Below are positions 13,501 through 25,500 of a DNA stretch of 64,000 nt, one piece after another. Both the position numbers and the translations under genes were made by a program. Under the pieces are notes generated by a model. That model saw only the letters and a list, made by a program, of their open reading frames with translations, had not been told where the DNA came from and ran no database searches. Origin of the DNA: Chrysemys picta bellii (Eukaryota; Chordata; Testudines; Emydidae); the NCBI RefSeq assembly GCF_011386835.1, contig NC_088792.1:37872882-37936881 (forward strand). Direction: 5' to 3'. How positions within the stretch are numbered: position 1 is the first letter of the stretch; every line of letters starts with the position of its first letter.

Positions 13501-16500
13501 CCTTCACAAAATATATTATTTTTTCCTCCTTTTTAATGATGTGCTTTGTTAAATCTTTGTTTGTCTTGTCATATAATCAGAATAACTAATCACAGAAGTA
13601 TATATCCAATACATGTCTCTTATGGTTATCAAAATCTTCACCTATAATAATTTCCAAAAGCAACTTACTTATTGCTTAATATAAATTAATTTACCATGTA
13701 CAGTATCACTTAAATAACTCTTATTGTTTTCAGTGATGTACAAGAGAGATTAATGCTGATTTATTTATTATGTATGTACCCTGCTCCCTGATTGGGGCCA
13801 CTATATGCTACCACAATGCAAATAATAAGTTTACAATTTTGATATCAGTAAACAAGAAATATTCATTCACTGGTTCAGGCCCAAAAACTCTGTTCCTGTT
13901 TTTGTTAGTGACAGGTACCTGGTTAAAAAGACAATAAACCTAGCAGTCTTGAGGCAACCTGGGCCTTAAGCTCCCTTGTTTGGCAGGGACTGGAACAGCT
14001 GACCCATTTAGAAGCCCATTAATGCATTCTAATATCTGTCATTAAATTTACCTGAAATAGTTACAAAGAGCTCAATTATAACACCATAGTATACTGAAAT
14101 TCAAATCCATATTACACGAGGAGATGGTAGTGAACCCCCTATTTAGACTGCCTCACTCTTTACATAATAAAAGATTTTGCCATCTCTTTTTGGAGGAGCT
14201 CTAACACCTCCATTATTTGCAGAAGGGCTTTGAAATGCAGCAGAGAGAAAGCCCTTTGGTTAGAAAACGGCCTTTTCTTTGTCCCTTGAAATTCCATTTA
14301 TGTTTAGCTTGCCTGTGTTGCTCAGAAAAATGATAGTAGCATGAACATTCTAAGCAGAAGCAACAGACACTGCAATGGGAACATCTGGGAGCTGTCAGAG
14401 GAGCTGCAGCATTGCGGGCCAGGAGAGAAGAGGAAAAAGCTACACCAGGCTCCCCAAAACTACCCCCTGGTCCCAGCATCTGGGTGGTCCATCTCCTCTC
14501 TTGGGGGCACCATATAAGGTAGGAGCTTCCCCAGATCCAGGGGAAGGGAACAGAATTATGCCAGGCCAGTCTTTCAGACATCCAGCACCTGGCCTTAGCA
14601 GCTCATCCTCCCTTCTGGGATCACAGCCTTATCCTGTCAACAGTTAATGTAACTCAACTGGTAGTAGTCTGTGCTGCTACACAGAAGGTTCAAAACCTGC
14701 TGTTGGTGCGTGATGGAGGGACTGTTACAGAATTTGTTTTTCCCTTTAAAACAAACTAAGAGATTACATATAAAATACTATGGTAAAAGAACATTATTAA
14801 ATTTCCATAGTCAAGCACTCAGTAATTAGGAAATGCCAGAATTAAGGCTGCCTGTGCAACTTTAGTTCTAAGCCCTTGAGCACATGCATTATGATTAAAT
14901 CTTTAATTACATGAACACATACTCTTTTTCCTGCAGGACCCCTGCAACATTCAGTGCACACAATGGATTCACAAGAGGGCTGAATTAAAATTGCATGGAC
15001 AACTGTAAATCTGTCATTTCCTAATTGTCACTGTTTGGCTTTGCAACCTAAATAAAGTTCTTTTAATACAGTTTTTTCAATGTATAAATACATATGTAAG
15101 AAAGATGCAAGAGCATCCGAAAATTTGCCTCATCAGATTATTTACTAAAATTTAAAAGTAATATTCAGAAAGCCCTGGCATCTTTAATTCATTAAAAAAA
15201 TTCACTACAATGAGAAACTATATCTCAATGTATATTACTGAATAGCCTATCAATGGCATGCAGTAATAAGGGGGTAGATATACCCTGCACTGCTATATGA
15301 AAAACAAGTTTGACTCCCAACCCTAATAGTCTCCAGCCTGGAAGGAGACAGCTTCTTGTCATTCAGTGGGAACTCAATGTGGTCAGTTAAGGATTGTTAT
15401 CTATCAGCTCCAAAGGTAGTCCCAGTCCTCTGCAGCTAACAAGGACAGTGATCACATTGCAAGGGCTTGATGGAAAGAGGGTTTTATGGCACAACAGATT
15501 TTGTCACATTCCATTGGATAGGGTCTGTACATAATCGTTATCCTTCCAATTTAGACTCTCTCTCTTTTCTGTTTGGAATCATTTTTGATATGTATAACTA
15601 CTACACAAATGCCTCCTCCAGATTAGGTACTCAGGAGGCCTGTATCTCAGGGTGGTATGGCATCAAAAATGATAGAACATTTAGAAAACCTGAACTATGA
15701 GGAGAGGTTAAAAAACTGGGTATGTTCATTCTTGAGAAAAGAAGACTGAGGGGAGACCTATTAACAGTCTTCATATATGTCAAGAGTGTTATAAAGAGGA
15801 TGGTGATCAATCATTCTCCATGTCCACTGAAAGTAGGACAAGAAGTAATTTGCTTAATCTGCAGCAATGGAGAATTAGGGTATATTTTAGAAAAAGCTTT
15901 CTAACTATAAGGGTAGTTAAGCACTGGAATAGACTTCCAAGAGATGTTGTGGAATCCCCATCATTGGAGGGTTTTAAGAACAGGTTGGACAAACACCTGT
16001 CAGGGATGGTATAAATTTACTTGGTCATGCCTCCGCTCAGGGGGCTGGACTTAATGACTTCTTGAGGTCCATTCCAGCCCTATGATTCTATGGTTTCGGT
16101 GGGATGGAAGGAGATGACCAAATTTTCTGTGGCATAAAAGAGTTCTCTGTCGCCAACATATCCCTAAATTGTTTCAGAGCTGAATTGTCATCAGAAGATG
16201 AGCAACACTGAGTCAAAAACAGAAAAGTCACCAACAAAGGGTAACTCCTCTGTACCATCAAAGAACTCTGCAGCAAGCAGTGCTGTTTAGCAATGCAGCT
16301 ACAGTAACCCTATCTAAGAGGAGAGACTCCTCCATATAGCCAGGCATTTGTACGTCACATGAAAAAAAAAACCCCAGCATTTGGTTGAGGTAATACCTCT
16401 TATACTGCACAAGGGAAGGCAATTTGAATTTCTACCTCAGGTGTTTTTGTGTCTGTCACCTGACATCATCTTAAGGCTACATATGATTACCCATTTCTGA

Positions 16501-19500
16501 AAGCTATTATGGCCTTAGATTTCAATTGAGTTTAAAAAAAAAATTTAGAGTGATGCATTTTCCAGTTTTGAATGGAAGTTACTGCTTCAGTTCTACTTTA
16601 TTAGTGCAATTTTACAGACTTTATTGAGCCAAACCAAATCAATTTAAGTTACATTCCATCACAATGTGGTTATACACAGACTGAGCTGCTTTGGGTAGAG
16701 ACTATTCTTTCTTTCCTCTCTGAAAAGCACCTATAAGAACAATAAAACCAAACTAAAACAGTAAGATGTTCAGGGCAAGGACTAACTGTGTTTGTTTTGT
16801 ACAGTGCCTAGCAGAATAGAGTTTTTGGGTGCAAATGTAAAAATAATATTTAACAGCTAAACCAAACAAAAATCTGTCTACTTTTAAACCTAATAATACC
16901 ACAAGAAATAATTCACTCTGCTTGTCACTAGGGGTCAGTATTAAGACATATTACCTTCATACAATACAGCTAGTGAAATTCTGCTGTAGGTTCCTCTTTC
17001 AGGAGTACAAACTTCAGTTATAAGAGAGACATTTAAACTAGGAAAAACGATAAAATCTGTAATATTATAAATGATCACACACCACTGTTTTAAAATTTAG
17101 CACTCAGAAGAGATCTTGCAATTTGTATGCATACTCAACAATAGATCAAGTATTTTCTTATGTATTTTTGTACATTGATACTTCTATGTTAATTCTAAAA
17201 GATTATCTTGTATGGTAATAACTCTTTCATTTTAATCTAACTTGTGTGAGTCAGACCCAATCTATGATTTGAGATAGACAAGGGCTTTGTTTAAACTTTC
17301 CCTTCTCTCATAGCTTCTACCATCAAGCACTCCCTAGCACACTTTTAACAGAACACCAAATAAAATACAACATATTAAAAATTAAAATATCTGTACAATA
17401 TAGTTTTATGCTTTTACCGTTTAATGGGGATGTGGGGCAGGGCACTAGCTGGGCTACTGATGAAGACATACATTCCAAATGTAAACAAACAGATTACTTA
17501 ATGTTTCTTCCTTTGACAGCTATGCATATTTAAACACTTGTCGTCTGTATCATCGCTGGATATTGAAAGTACTTCTTTAAAAACAGTGGTTGGGTTCTCA
17601 GCACAGGAAAGGTCCATTTTGCTATTATTCATAAAGCATTGTCCAGATACAATGGACCGACCAGTAGTTGAGCTAGGTCAGCAGACCAATGAATTTCAAT
17701 AGAGGCTTGATCCAATGCCCACTGAAATTAATGGTGGAACTCCCCTTGACTTCAGAGGGCACTGGATCATGGTCTAGATGAGCCTTGTTGACAAGCAGCA
17801 AGTTCCTGATCTGGACCTTATAGCCTAAGATCCAGATCCTGCAAACACTTATACATATAAGTAAAAAGGTGCTCAGATACTACAGTTATAGAGGCCATAC
17901 AGTTACCTAGATGGATAGAATTTTACCAACATGAGTAGCTCTCCTGAGTTCAATTAAAAATTAAAATGAAAATGAAAGTTTTTAAACCCTCTAGTCTGGT
18001 AACCATGCTCTTCTTGGGATGATGTTCTGTGATCCCCCAAATCCTGATGTATTATCTAGAAGATCCCTAGCAAGTCAGTAGTGGTCACCTGGACTTGTGT
18101 TCTATCACACAAGAAATCATGCATGTACACTGCTACCTCGATATAACGTGACCTGATATAACATGAATTCAGATATAATGCGGTAAAGCAGTGCTCCGGG
18201 GGGGGGCGGGGCTGCGCACTCCGGTGGATCAAAGCAAGTTCAATATAACGCAGTTTCACCTATAACACAGTAAGATTTTTTGGCTCCCGAGGACAGCATT
18301 ATATCGAGGTAGAGGTGTACTACAACTCTCTTCAACCTTTCATGCAGCCTCAATAACCTGTTTTTCTCCCTCCTCCCCCAACAAATCTTTAGCTAAAAAC
18401 CCTGTATTTTGCATGTACAACAAACTATAAAAAATATACATTTTGGATAATATCCTAATTTTTGTGGATAGTGTGAATGATTTAGCATGGCTGTTAAATC
18501 TTAAATCTATTTAAGAGCTTATTTCTTCCTTGATGATAACTCTAGTAGATGCTTAAAATTCAAATGTAACCAGCGTTACTAAGACAACTATAAAATGATA
18601 TATATACTGAAACAACACTCAAGATAGGAGAGAGAGTCAGATCAGTTTATGCCTTACCTGCTTGTATATTTAACATGTTTAAGCCCACATTACCTCAGAG
18701 TGTATCTAACTAGTTTCATTTTACTTTTAATAATTGTCTATAGTATGGCTAGGTTATCCTATAAAAATGAAAGGCAATAAGATAGAGATATATTTTAAAA
18801 GGTTAATATAAGAATAGAGCCATATAGGTTCTAAAATGAGTTGTCCAGGATGGAATAATTTCTTTTCGTGTCCAATAGATGGCAGTGATGTTATAAATTA
18901 ATAGTAAAACTTTGCTGAAATATAATGCCTAAAACCACCCTGTGAACTAAGAGCTAGTTCTACTAGCACTAGTATATTTTGGGATTTTTGCATAATTTAT
19001 ATTAGTGAGGTGTTATGGATTCCATGGAGCTGGGACACTTTATAAACAGACAAATTTCACAGGCTCTTTCGTGCAATTTATTTGACAATGGCATTTTGGT
19101 GTTCAAGTGACTATGGAACTTCATAGTTATACAAATCAGTATTGCATATTGTAATAGGGCGCTTGGAGGGCCAGGGGGCCTACTGGTTGGAGCACCTGAC
19201 TTCTGGCTCCTTGCTTCCCTAGCAGAGGTGCCTCAGTCCTTAAGAAGGTGTGGCAGGGGGACCTGAGCCCTCCCTCTCCACTGGTCCAAGTCCAGGACCC
19301 TGTGTGATGAAATGCCATCAGGACTCTCCCAACAGAAAGTCTAATCTACTGCCCTGGGCTACTTCCTACTTCTGTCCCTTCAGTTCAAGGGTGGCCCCAT
19401 AGTCTGAACAGTCTAGAGTGGCTCAACTCAAGTAGCACCCCTTGTGGACTTCTTCCAGCTTCCTTCCACAGTCTCAGACGTAAGAGGTAAGATTAAAGAG

Positions 19501-22500
19501 GTCCAAAATGTCTTTCTAGTTCAATCACACAGTTCTCTCATGGCTAGGTGTTCCTTCAGGGGTGTCACTTAGGGAGGGTTCCCCCTAGAGGAGCACTTGC
19601 CTTCCCCGGAGTTTCATACCACGTTACCATTTTACAAACAGGGGCGATGCTTGGGGGGGGGGGTTGCAGGGGCTATAGCCACCCCAAAATTTGCTTTAGC
19701 TCCCCCATAGCTACCCGTCCCAAAGCTGGGTGCCCAGCCAGCTGCTCTCCAGCTGCCCAGCTCCTGCCACCACTGCAGTATCCTCTTTTTTGGGAAGCTT
19801 GAGGAGCTCACCTGATGCTAGAGGTGGCCATGCCCGAGTGGGTCATTGCTGAGCTGGGGTGGGGGGACAGGGAGCCTGTCTGTGCTGGTGCTTCTGACTC
19901 AGGAGTGGGAGATGCGGCGTGTTCAGGCTCCTGAATGCTCAGCTTAAAGAGACAGTGTGCTGACACACTCACAATCTCCCAAACACACCCCTACCCCACA
20001 TGCTCTCTCTCACACTCTCCCTCACATACTCCCCCAACACTCTATCTCACACACACACTCTACCTCCAACACTCACTCTCTGACACACACAGTCTCCCTC
20101 AATACACACACTCACTCTCTCTTGCACTCCTCAACACACACACACACACACACACAGTCTCTCTTACACATTCCCCCCAATACACACATTCTCTCTCACA
20201 CAGTTGTATTATTATTGTTGTTGTTGTTACTTCTTGGTACTTCCTGTCAAAATGTGCAATGCACATATATTCTCTAATTTTATTCTTTCAAAAGTTCATT
20301 AATTATTACAGTACTGTTATTCTATTTTTGACTGCTCTGTGCCTTTCATAATTTTATTTCTCTTTTATGCTTAAATTTAATTCTTTGAATAGTGAGTTAT
20401 AAAATGCCTAACCAGTCCTGGCTGGAGTAATTATGATTATTACTTTTATTACCATATTGTGCTTTGTCATTCATTATTTAAAGTGATACAATCAAATAAT
20501 AGTATCCTTTCTAGAATGCAAATTTAGCTTGTACTCACCTTAGCAGTGCAAATATTACAAAAATTAACTAAACATATCACTTTAAACACTGGGCAGATGA
20601 AGATTGCTTATTTTCAAACTGTGTTTTAATTATAGCTGTAAAATAACTTAAAATTCGTATGAAAATAAATGTGGTTCCAAGTCTGATACTAATAGTAATA
20701 ATGGAGTCAAATGTTAGTGAGTTACGTACATAGAATCATACAATCGTAAGACTGGAGGGGATCTCATCTATTCCAGTCCCCTGCACTCATGGCAGGATTA
20801 ACTATTATCACATGATTGTAACTGGTAAACATAAATGCCAAAATAATTTGAAGAATAAATTCCCATTCCTAAAAAAAGAGGAAAAAACTTAATCACGTAT
20901 GTTAGAATTAAGTAAATACATTTTAGTGGAGTGAAAAACAATTGATTAAACAGAGTAGTTAATGGCAGTAACAGAGAAAGTAAGCAGATTTTATTTATTT
21001 TTAAATAAATTATTGTACAAAGATAGTGTACAAAGTATCAAATCTATGTTTCAGATATCTGTGTTAAGGTTCCAAAACTGATACCTCAAAGTGTGGGATT
21101 GGGAATATCTTGCTGTATTATCACTTGATTGTTCTAAATTTACATATAAACTTAAAATATGGCTTTAATTGGTGTTTCTATATATTTTTCTTTCTTTATA
21201 TAGGAATTAGATACAGTGCTCCTGTGTCAGCTAATTTCTAAGTTATCTACAAAAAAAAAACTAGTGTTTTCAGGTGCCTAAGTAGCCCCTGGAATCGTGG
21301 TTAATGTTGCCCCCTACCATCAAAATCTGAAATGGCACCCCAGTGTATCTTGGTCTCCTTAGCAGTCTCCTTTGGTCAGAGATGCTGTGCTTCTTCCCCC
21401 ATGGCTGCCCCAGCTGCCAGGCTTCTAGTAATGCTAATAATACAGCCAGTAATGCTATAGGGAAGCAGCTAGCGTCTGCCTCTTTGCCAGTTAGCCCTGA
21501 ACTGAGCCAGGTTCTCGCCTTTTCTTCTTCCTCCATGCCTAGCATTGGCTGCAGTTATAACAGGACACGGCTGGCTGGCCTCATAGGCGTTCTTTAACCC
21601 TTTTCGTGCTGGTGTCAGGTTTCTTGGCTTCACCATGTATATCCCCCTTTATTAGGGTGGCTATTCCTGCATTCCCAGAATACCAGACATTCCGGTACTT
21701 CTAAGAACAGCATGGACCTGCCCCTGCTGCTATGACACCACTTCCACCAGTGTGAGCTTGGATGTATGGTGCGGGAGAAGTCATGCTGCATAGGGGAAGA
21801 GGGCACCCTTTTTAATGAGATCTGTAAGAGGGGCTGCAGTCCATTACGGACTTTGTATGCTCACCCACTGTTAGAGCCACTTTAATGTGGGGATAAGATT
21901 TTACGTCACTATGCACACATCATAACAGAATGATGCCTGGGGTCAACTCTGGGTTTGGGACCACCGAGCTCCGCAGCAGGGTCTGAGCATACCCTGGTTC
22001 CGCAAGCCCCACCGCATCTACAGGAGTGGCGCCAGGGTTTTTGCCACCCGAGGTGGCAGCGCTCCTCCTCTGAGCATTCGGCGGTGGGGGTCCTTCTGCT
22101 CCGCATCTTCGGGGCACTTTGGCGGCGGGTCCCAGAGCAAGTGAAGGACCCGCTGCTGAATTTCCGCCGAAGACCCGGAGCGGAAGGACCCCCTGCCACC
22201 GAAATGCCGCCCCCCAAATCCTGCCGCCCTAGGTGACCGCCTAGAGTCGCCTAGTGGAAGCGCCGGCCCTGCACGTCTGTCCATTCACTCTTATGGATCT
22301 GGTCAACTTTGTAGGGTTTCCTTGTCAAGCTCAGTCCCCTGGGGTCCAAAACTTCTCAAAGCTGCACTCCATATAGAGGCACTCGAAACCAGTGCCCTGA
22401 AGACCACATGCAAAACACTTGTCTCGGTCTTTGCTGTTATGATTGGGCCTTCCTCTGGATATTTGGGAGGTCCCTGTGCATGGGAACACCCTAGTTCAGG

Positions 22501-25500
22501 GACCTGTGATATTCCCTTCTTAAACTCTAGTGGGTTGGCAGTTTCCCAGTCTGAGGTGTGGGTCAAAGGCTCTGCACTTTTGGTCCAGGGTATCCATGGG
22601 CCTCTTGATCGTCAGGCCACTCCTGAGTCCAGGTGAGGAGGGAGTAGGTTGAAGCTCCTCAAGATGTTCGTTTCCATGGCCCGCTCCATCATTTGGCAGT
22701 GTGGGACCCTTGGTCCCAGCAGGTCCCTGGTGGAGTGTTAGTATCGGGTCCTGGCAACCAGATAATTTTCCATGAACAAACAGTGTCAGTCAGGGTTTTG
22801 GAATGATGTCACATCACCCATTGTTTTCCTCCAGCGGGCAGTATCTGCGTGAACTGTTCGAATAGGACAAGCTTGGCAACCTGAGCATCCATCCTCATCT
22901 CATCGCTTCTGGGTAACCAGGTGGGGTCTTGGTTCCAGAGGGCATCGCTCATTGTGGAAGTGTTGCCGGCACATCTCTTCCACAATGTCCCAGGCATCAA
23001 GAATGGCTGCCTTGACCTGAGCATACTGGATATGAGTCAACAGTGTGCCCTTGTTGCCAAGAAGGCTAACGGCATTTTGTGCTGTATAAGTAGGGGCATT
23101 GCCAGCAGATCGAGGGACGTGATCATTCCCCTCTATTCGACATTGATGAGGCCTCATCTGGAGTACTGTGTCCAGTTTTGGGCCCCACACTACAAGAAGG
23201 ATGTGGAAAAATTGGAAAGAGTCCAGCGGAGGGCAACAAAAATGATTAGGGGGCTGGAGCACATGACTTATGAGGAGAGGCTGAGGGAATTGGGATTGTT
23301 TAGTCTGCAGAAGAGAAGAATGAGGGGGGATTTGATAGCTGCTTTCAACTACATGAAAGGGGGTTCCAAAGAGGATGGATCTAGACTGTTCTCAGTGGTA
23401 CCTGATGACAGAACAAGGAGTAATGGTCTCAAGTTGCAGTTGGGGAGGTTTAGGTTGGATATTAGGAACAACTTTTTCACTAGGAGGGTGGTGAAGCACT
23501 GGAATGGTTTACCTAGGGAGGTGGTGGAATCTCCTTCCTTAGAGGTTTTTAAGGTCAGGCTTGACAAAGTCCAGGCTGGGATGATTTAGTTGGGAATTGG
23601 TCCTGCTTTGAGCAGGGGGTTGGACTAGATGACCTCCTAAGGTCCCTTCCAACCCTGATATTCTATGATTCTATGATACTCTCGGACCGCAACAGGGTCT
23701 TTAAAGCACGATACAGTTGTGCCATCCCAGTTAGGCATGGAGCCAGCAAAACAGCTCTTTGGTTTAGGGGCCATCAGGCCACGATAGCCACTTGCTCAAA
23801 GATTTCAAGGAAGGCTTCAGGATTGTCATTAGGTGGCAGCTTGGTAAGCCTGACCGGCAGTGGCTAGGGCTAGGTTGAGTTTCACTGCTACCACTGTATC
23901 AGATGGCTGTAGTATCACGACCACCTGCTGTACCAGCTGCTGCTGCTGCTGGTGGACTGCTAAATTGTGAATCAAAAGCTGCTGCTGGTTGGCCATTTGT
24001 TGGAACACTTGTTGCTGATGATGATTATGCGCATTCTGATTGGCCATTCATTTTAGCAGCTGATCCATCTCCATTAAGCTATGGGAGGAGGTGTTTTCAT
24101 GAGGGTGTTTCCCCCTGCGCCCAGACTTCCTTATGCAAGGACTAGGGCATCTGCCTTCATTCTCTACCGATTTTGTAATAGGGTGCATGGAGGGCCAAGT
24201 GGCCTTGTGATTGGAACACCTGACTTCTGGCCCCTTGCTTCCCTAGCAGAGGTGCCTCAGTCCTTAAGAAGGGACCCTATGGAAGCAACGCTTCCCAGCA
24301 AGGAGTCTAAGTCCACTGCCCTGGGCTACTTCCCACCGCTGTCCCTTCAATTTGGCGTGTGGCCCCTATAGTCCAAATAGTCTGCAGAGGCTCAACTCAA
24401 GTAGCATCCCATTGTGGACCTTTTGCAGCATGTTGTCACAGCCTTAGGTCCTTCTGGGCAGGGCAGACATAAAATTGGAGGGGCCTAACTCCAAAATGTC
24501 TCTATAGTTCAATCACACCGTTCACTCACTGCTGGGTGCTCCTTGGTCTCCTCAGCAGTCTCCCTCAGTCCTTAAGTGCTTCTTCCCCAGTGGCTACCCC
24601 TCTTTAAGTTAGCCACTATGCTGTTCTTATCACACAAAAATGTATATGTTGCTGTTGGCTTTATGATTTAACACTCTGGGGGCTTATAAGAAGGAACTAA
24701 TACATAACTAATAAAATGGTTCTATTCTCATTAGTCCCACTTGTGACTAGAATATCCTTAACATCATTACACAGCAAATTCACATCATTTTAAAGATATA
24801 TCTGCATTACCATTAAATGTATTTACTTTCAGTGCTTTACAAGTGAGACAAGAAACAAAAACAAACCTAAAAACAAACAATAAACAAACCCTGTTCTAGG
24901 ATGAATATGGATTACAGTATCTCAGGCTGGATTTTTTTTTCAAATTAAAAAAAGGGTTAGTGTTTTTTTTAGTTATATGAATATAAAACAAATAGGGGCC
25001 AGATTCTCAGCTGGTGAGCTGGAGCTATGCTGATTTGTATCAGGGAAGGGTTTGGCCCTCCCATTCATGAGTCTAAAGTTACTCTTTGGCTCATCTATGA
25101 CTCAGAAAAGAGCTTCACTTAGAAGTGAAGTTGGCAGGTAATTAATTATAGTCACACAGCATTCATCCTGCATACACATTTAATGTAAGTTATTGCTTTC
25201 TGATCTGCATAGCAGACCTAGGATCAGATTCACCGGTCCACGTAAGGTTGCTGTAGGACTGTGTGAGACGAGAAAAGTAAATTTAAACCAGCTTTACATT
25301 CCCAATCCTTGATCTGTGCATGGATCAGCTCAGCCAAAGGCTACTGTAATTTACATCGGCTGCTCAGGGTCTCAATGAACAGTTTCTGCAGCTGGACACT
25401 ACCATGCTGTAGGGATGTCCTGACCACATCCCTCACATTGGGGACTAATGAAGGTGGCATAGAACTGCCACACCAGCTCATCACCATCAAGAGATTCCCC

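Larger units (their letters stand above)
19150..24620 (-). mobile_element. Gypsy-like LTR retrotransposon remnant with SCAN-like gag
   Basis: LTR-like copies start at 19150 and 24174, both with TGTAATAGGG, then TGACTTCTGGC, AGCAGAGGTGCCTCAGTCCT and CTGCCCTGGGCTACTTCC. Between them, on the minus strand, lies a gag with a SCAN-type core. On that strand the 5' LTR is 24174 to about 24620. The 3' LTR starts (in plus) at 19150 and is broken by later repeats, with a further LTR-like stretch at about 21335-21640. No RT, RNase H or integrase is left, so pol was deleted. Insertions inside include a CR1 and a MITE. Confidence 0.75.

Noticed and set aside
19935..20351. 138- and 106-codon frames rich in His/Ser/Thr
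   Set aside because: Translation of a CA/CT microsatellite.
21909..22284. Arg/Pro-rich frames on both strands
   Set aside because: They fall in a GC-rich MITE with inverted ends.
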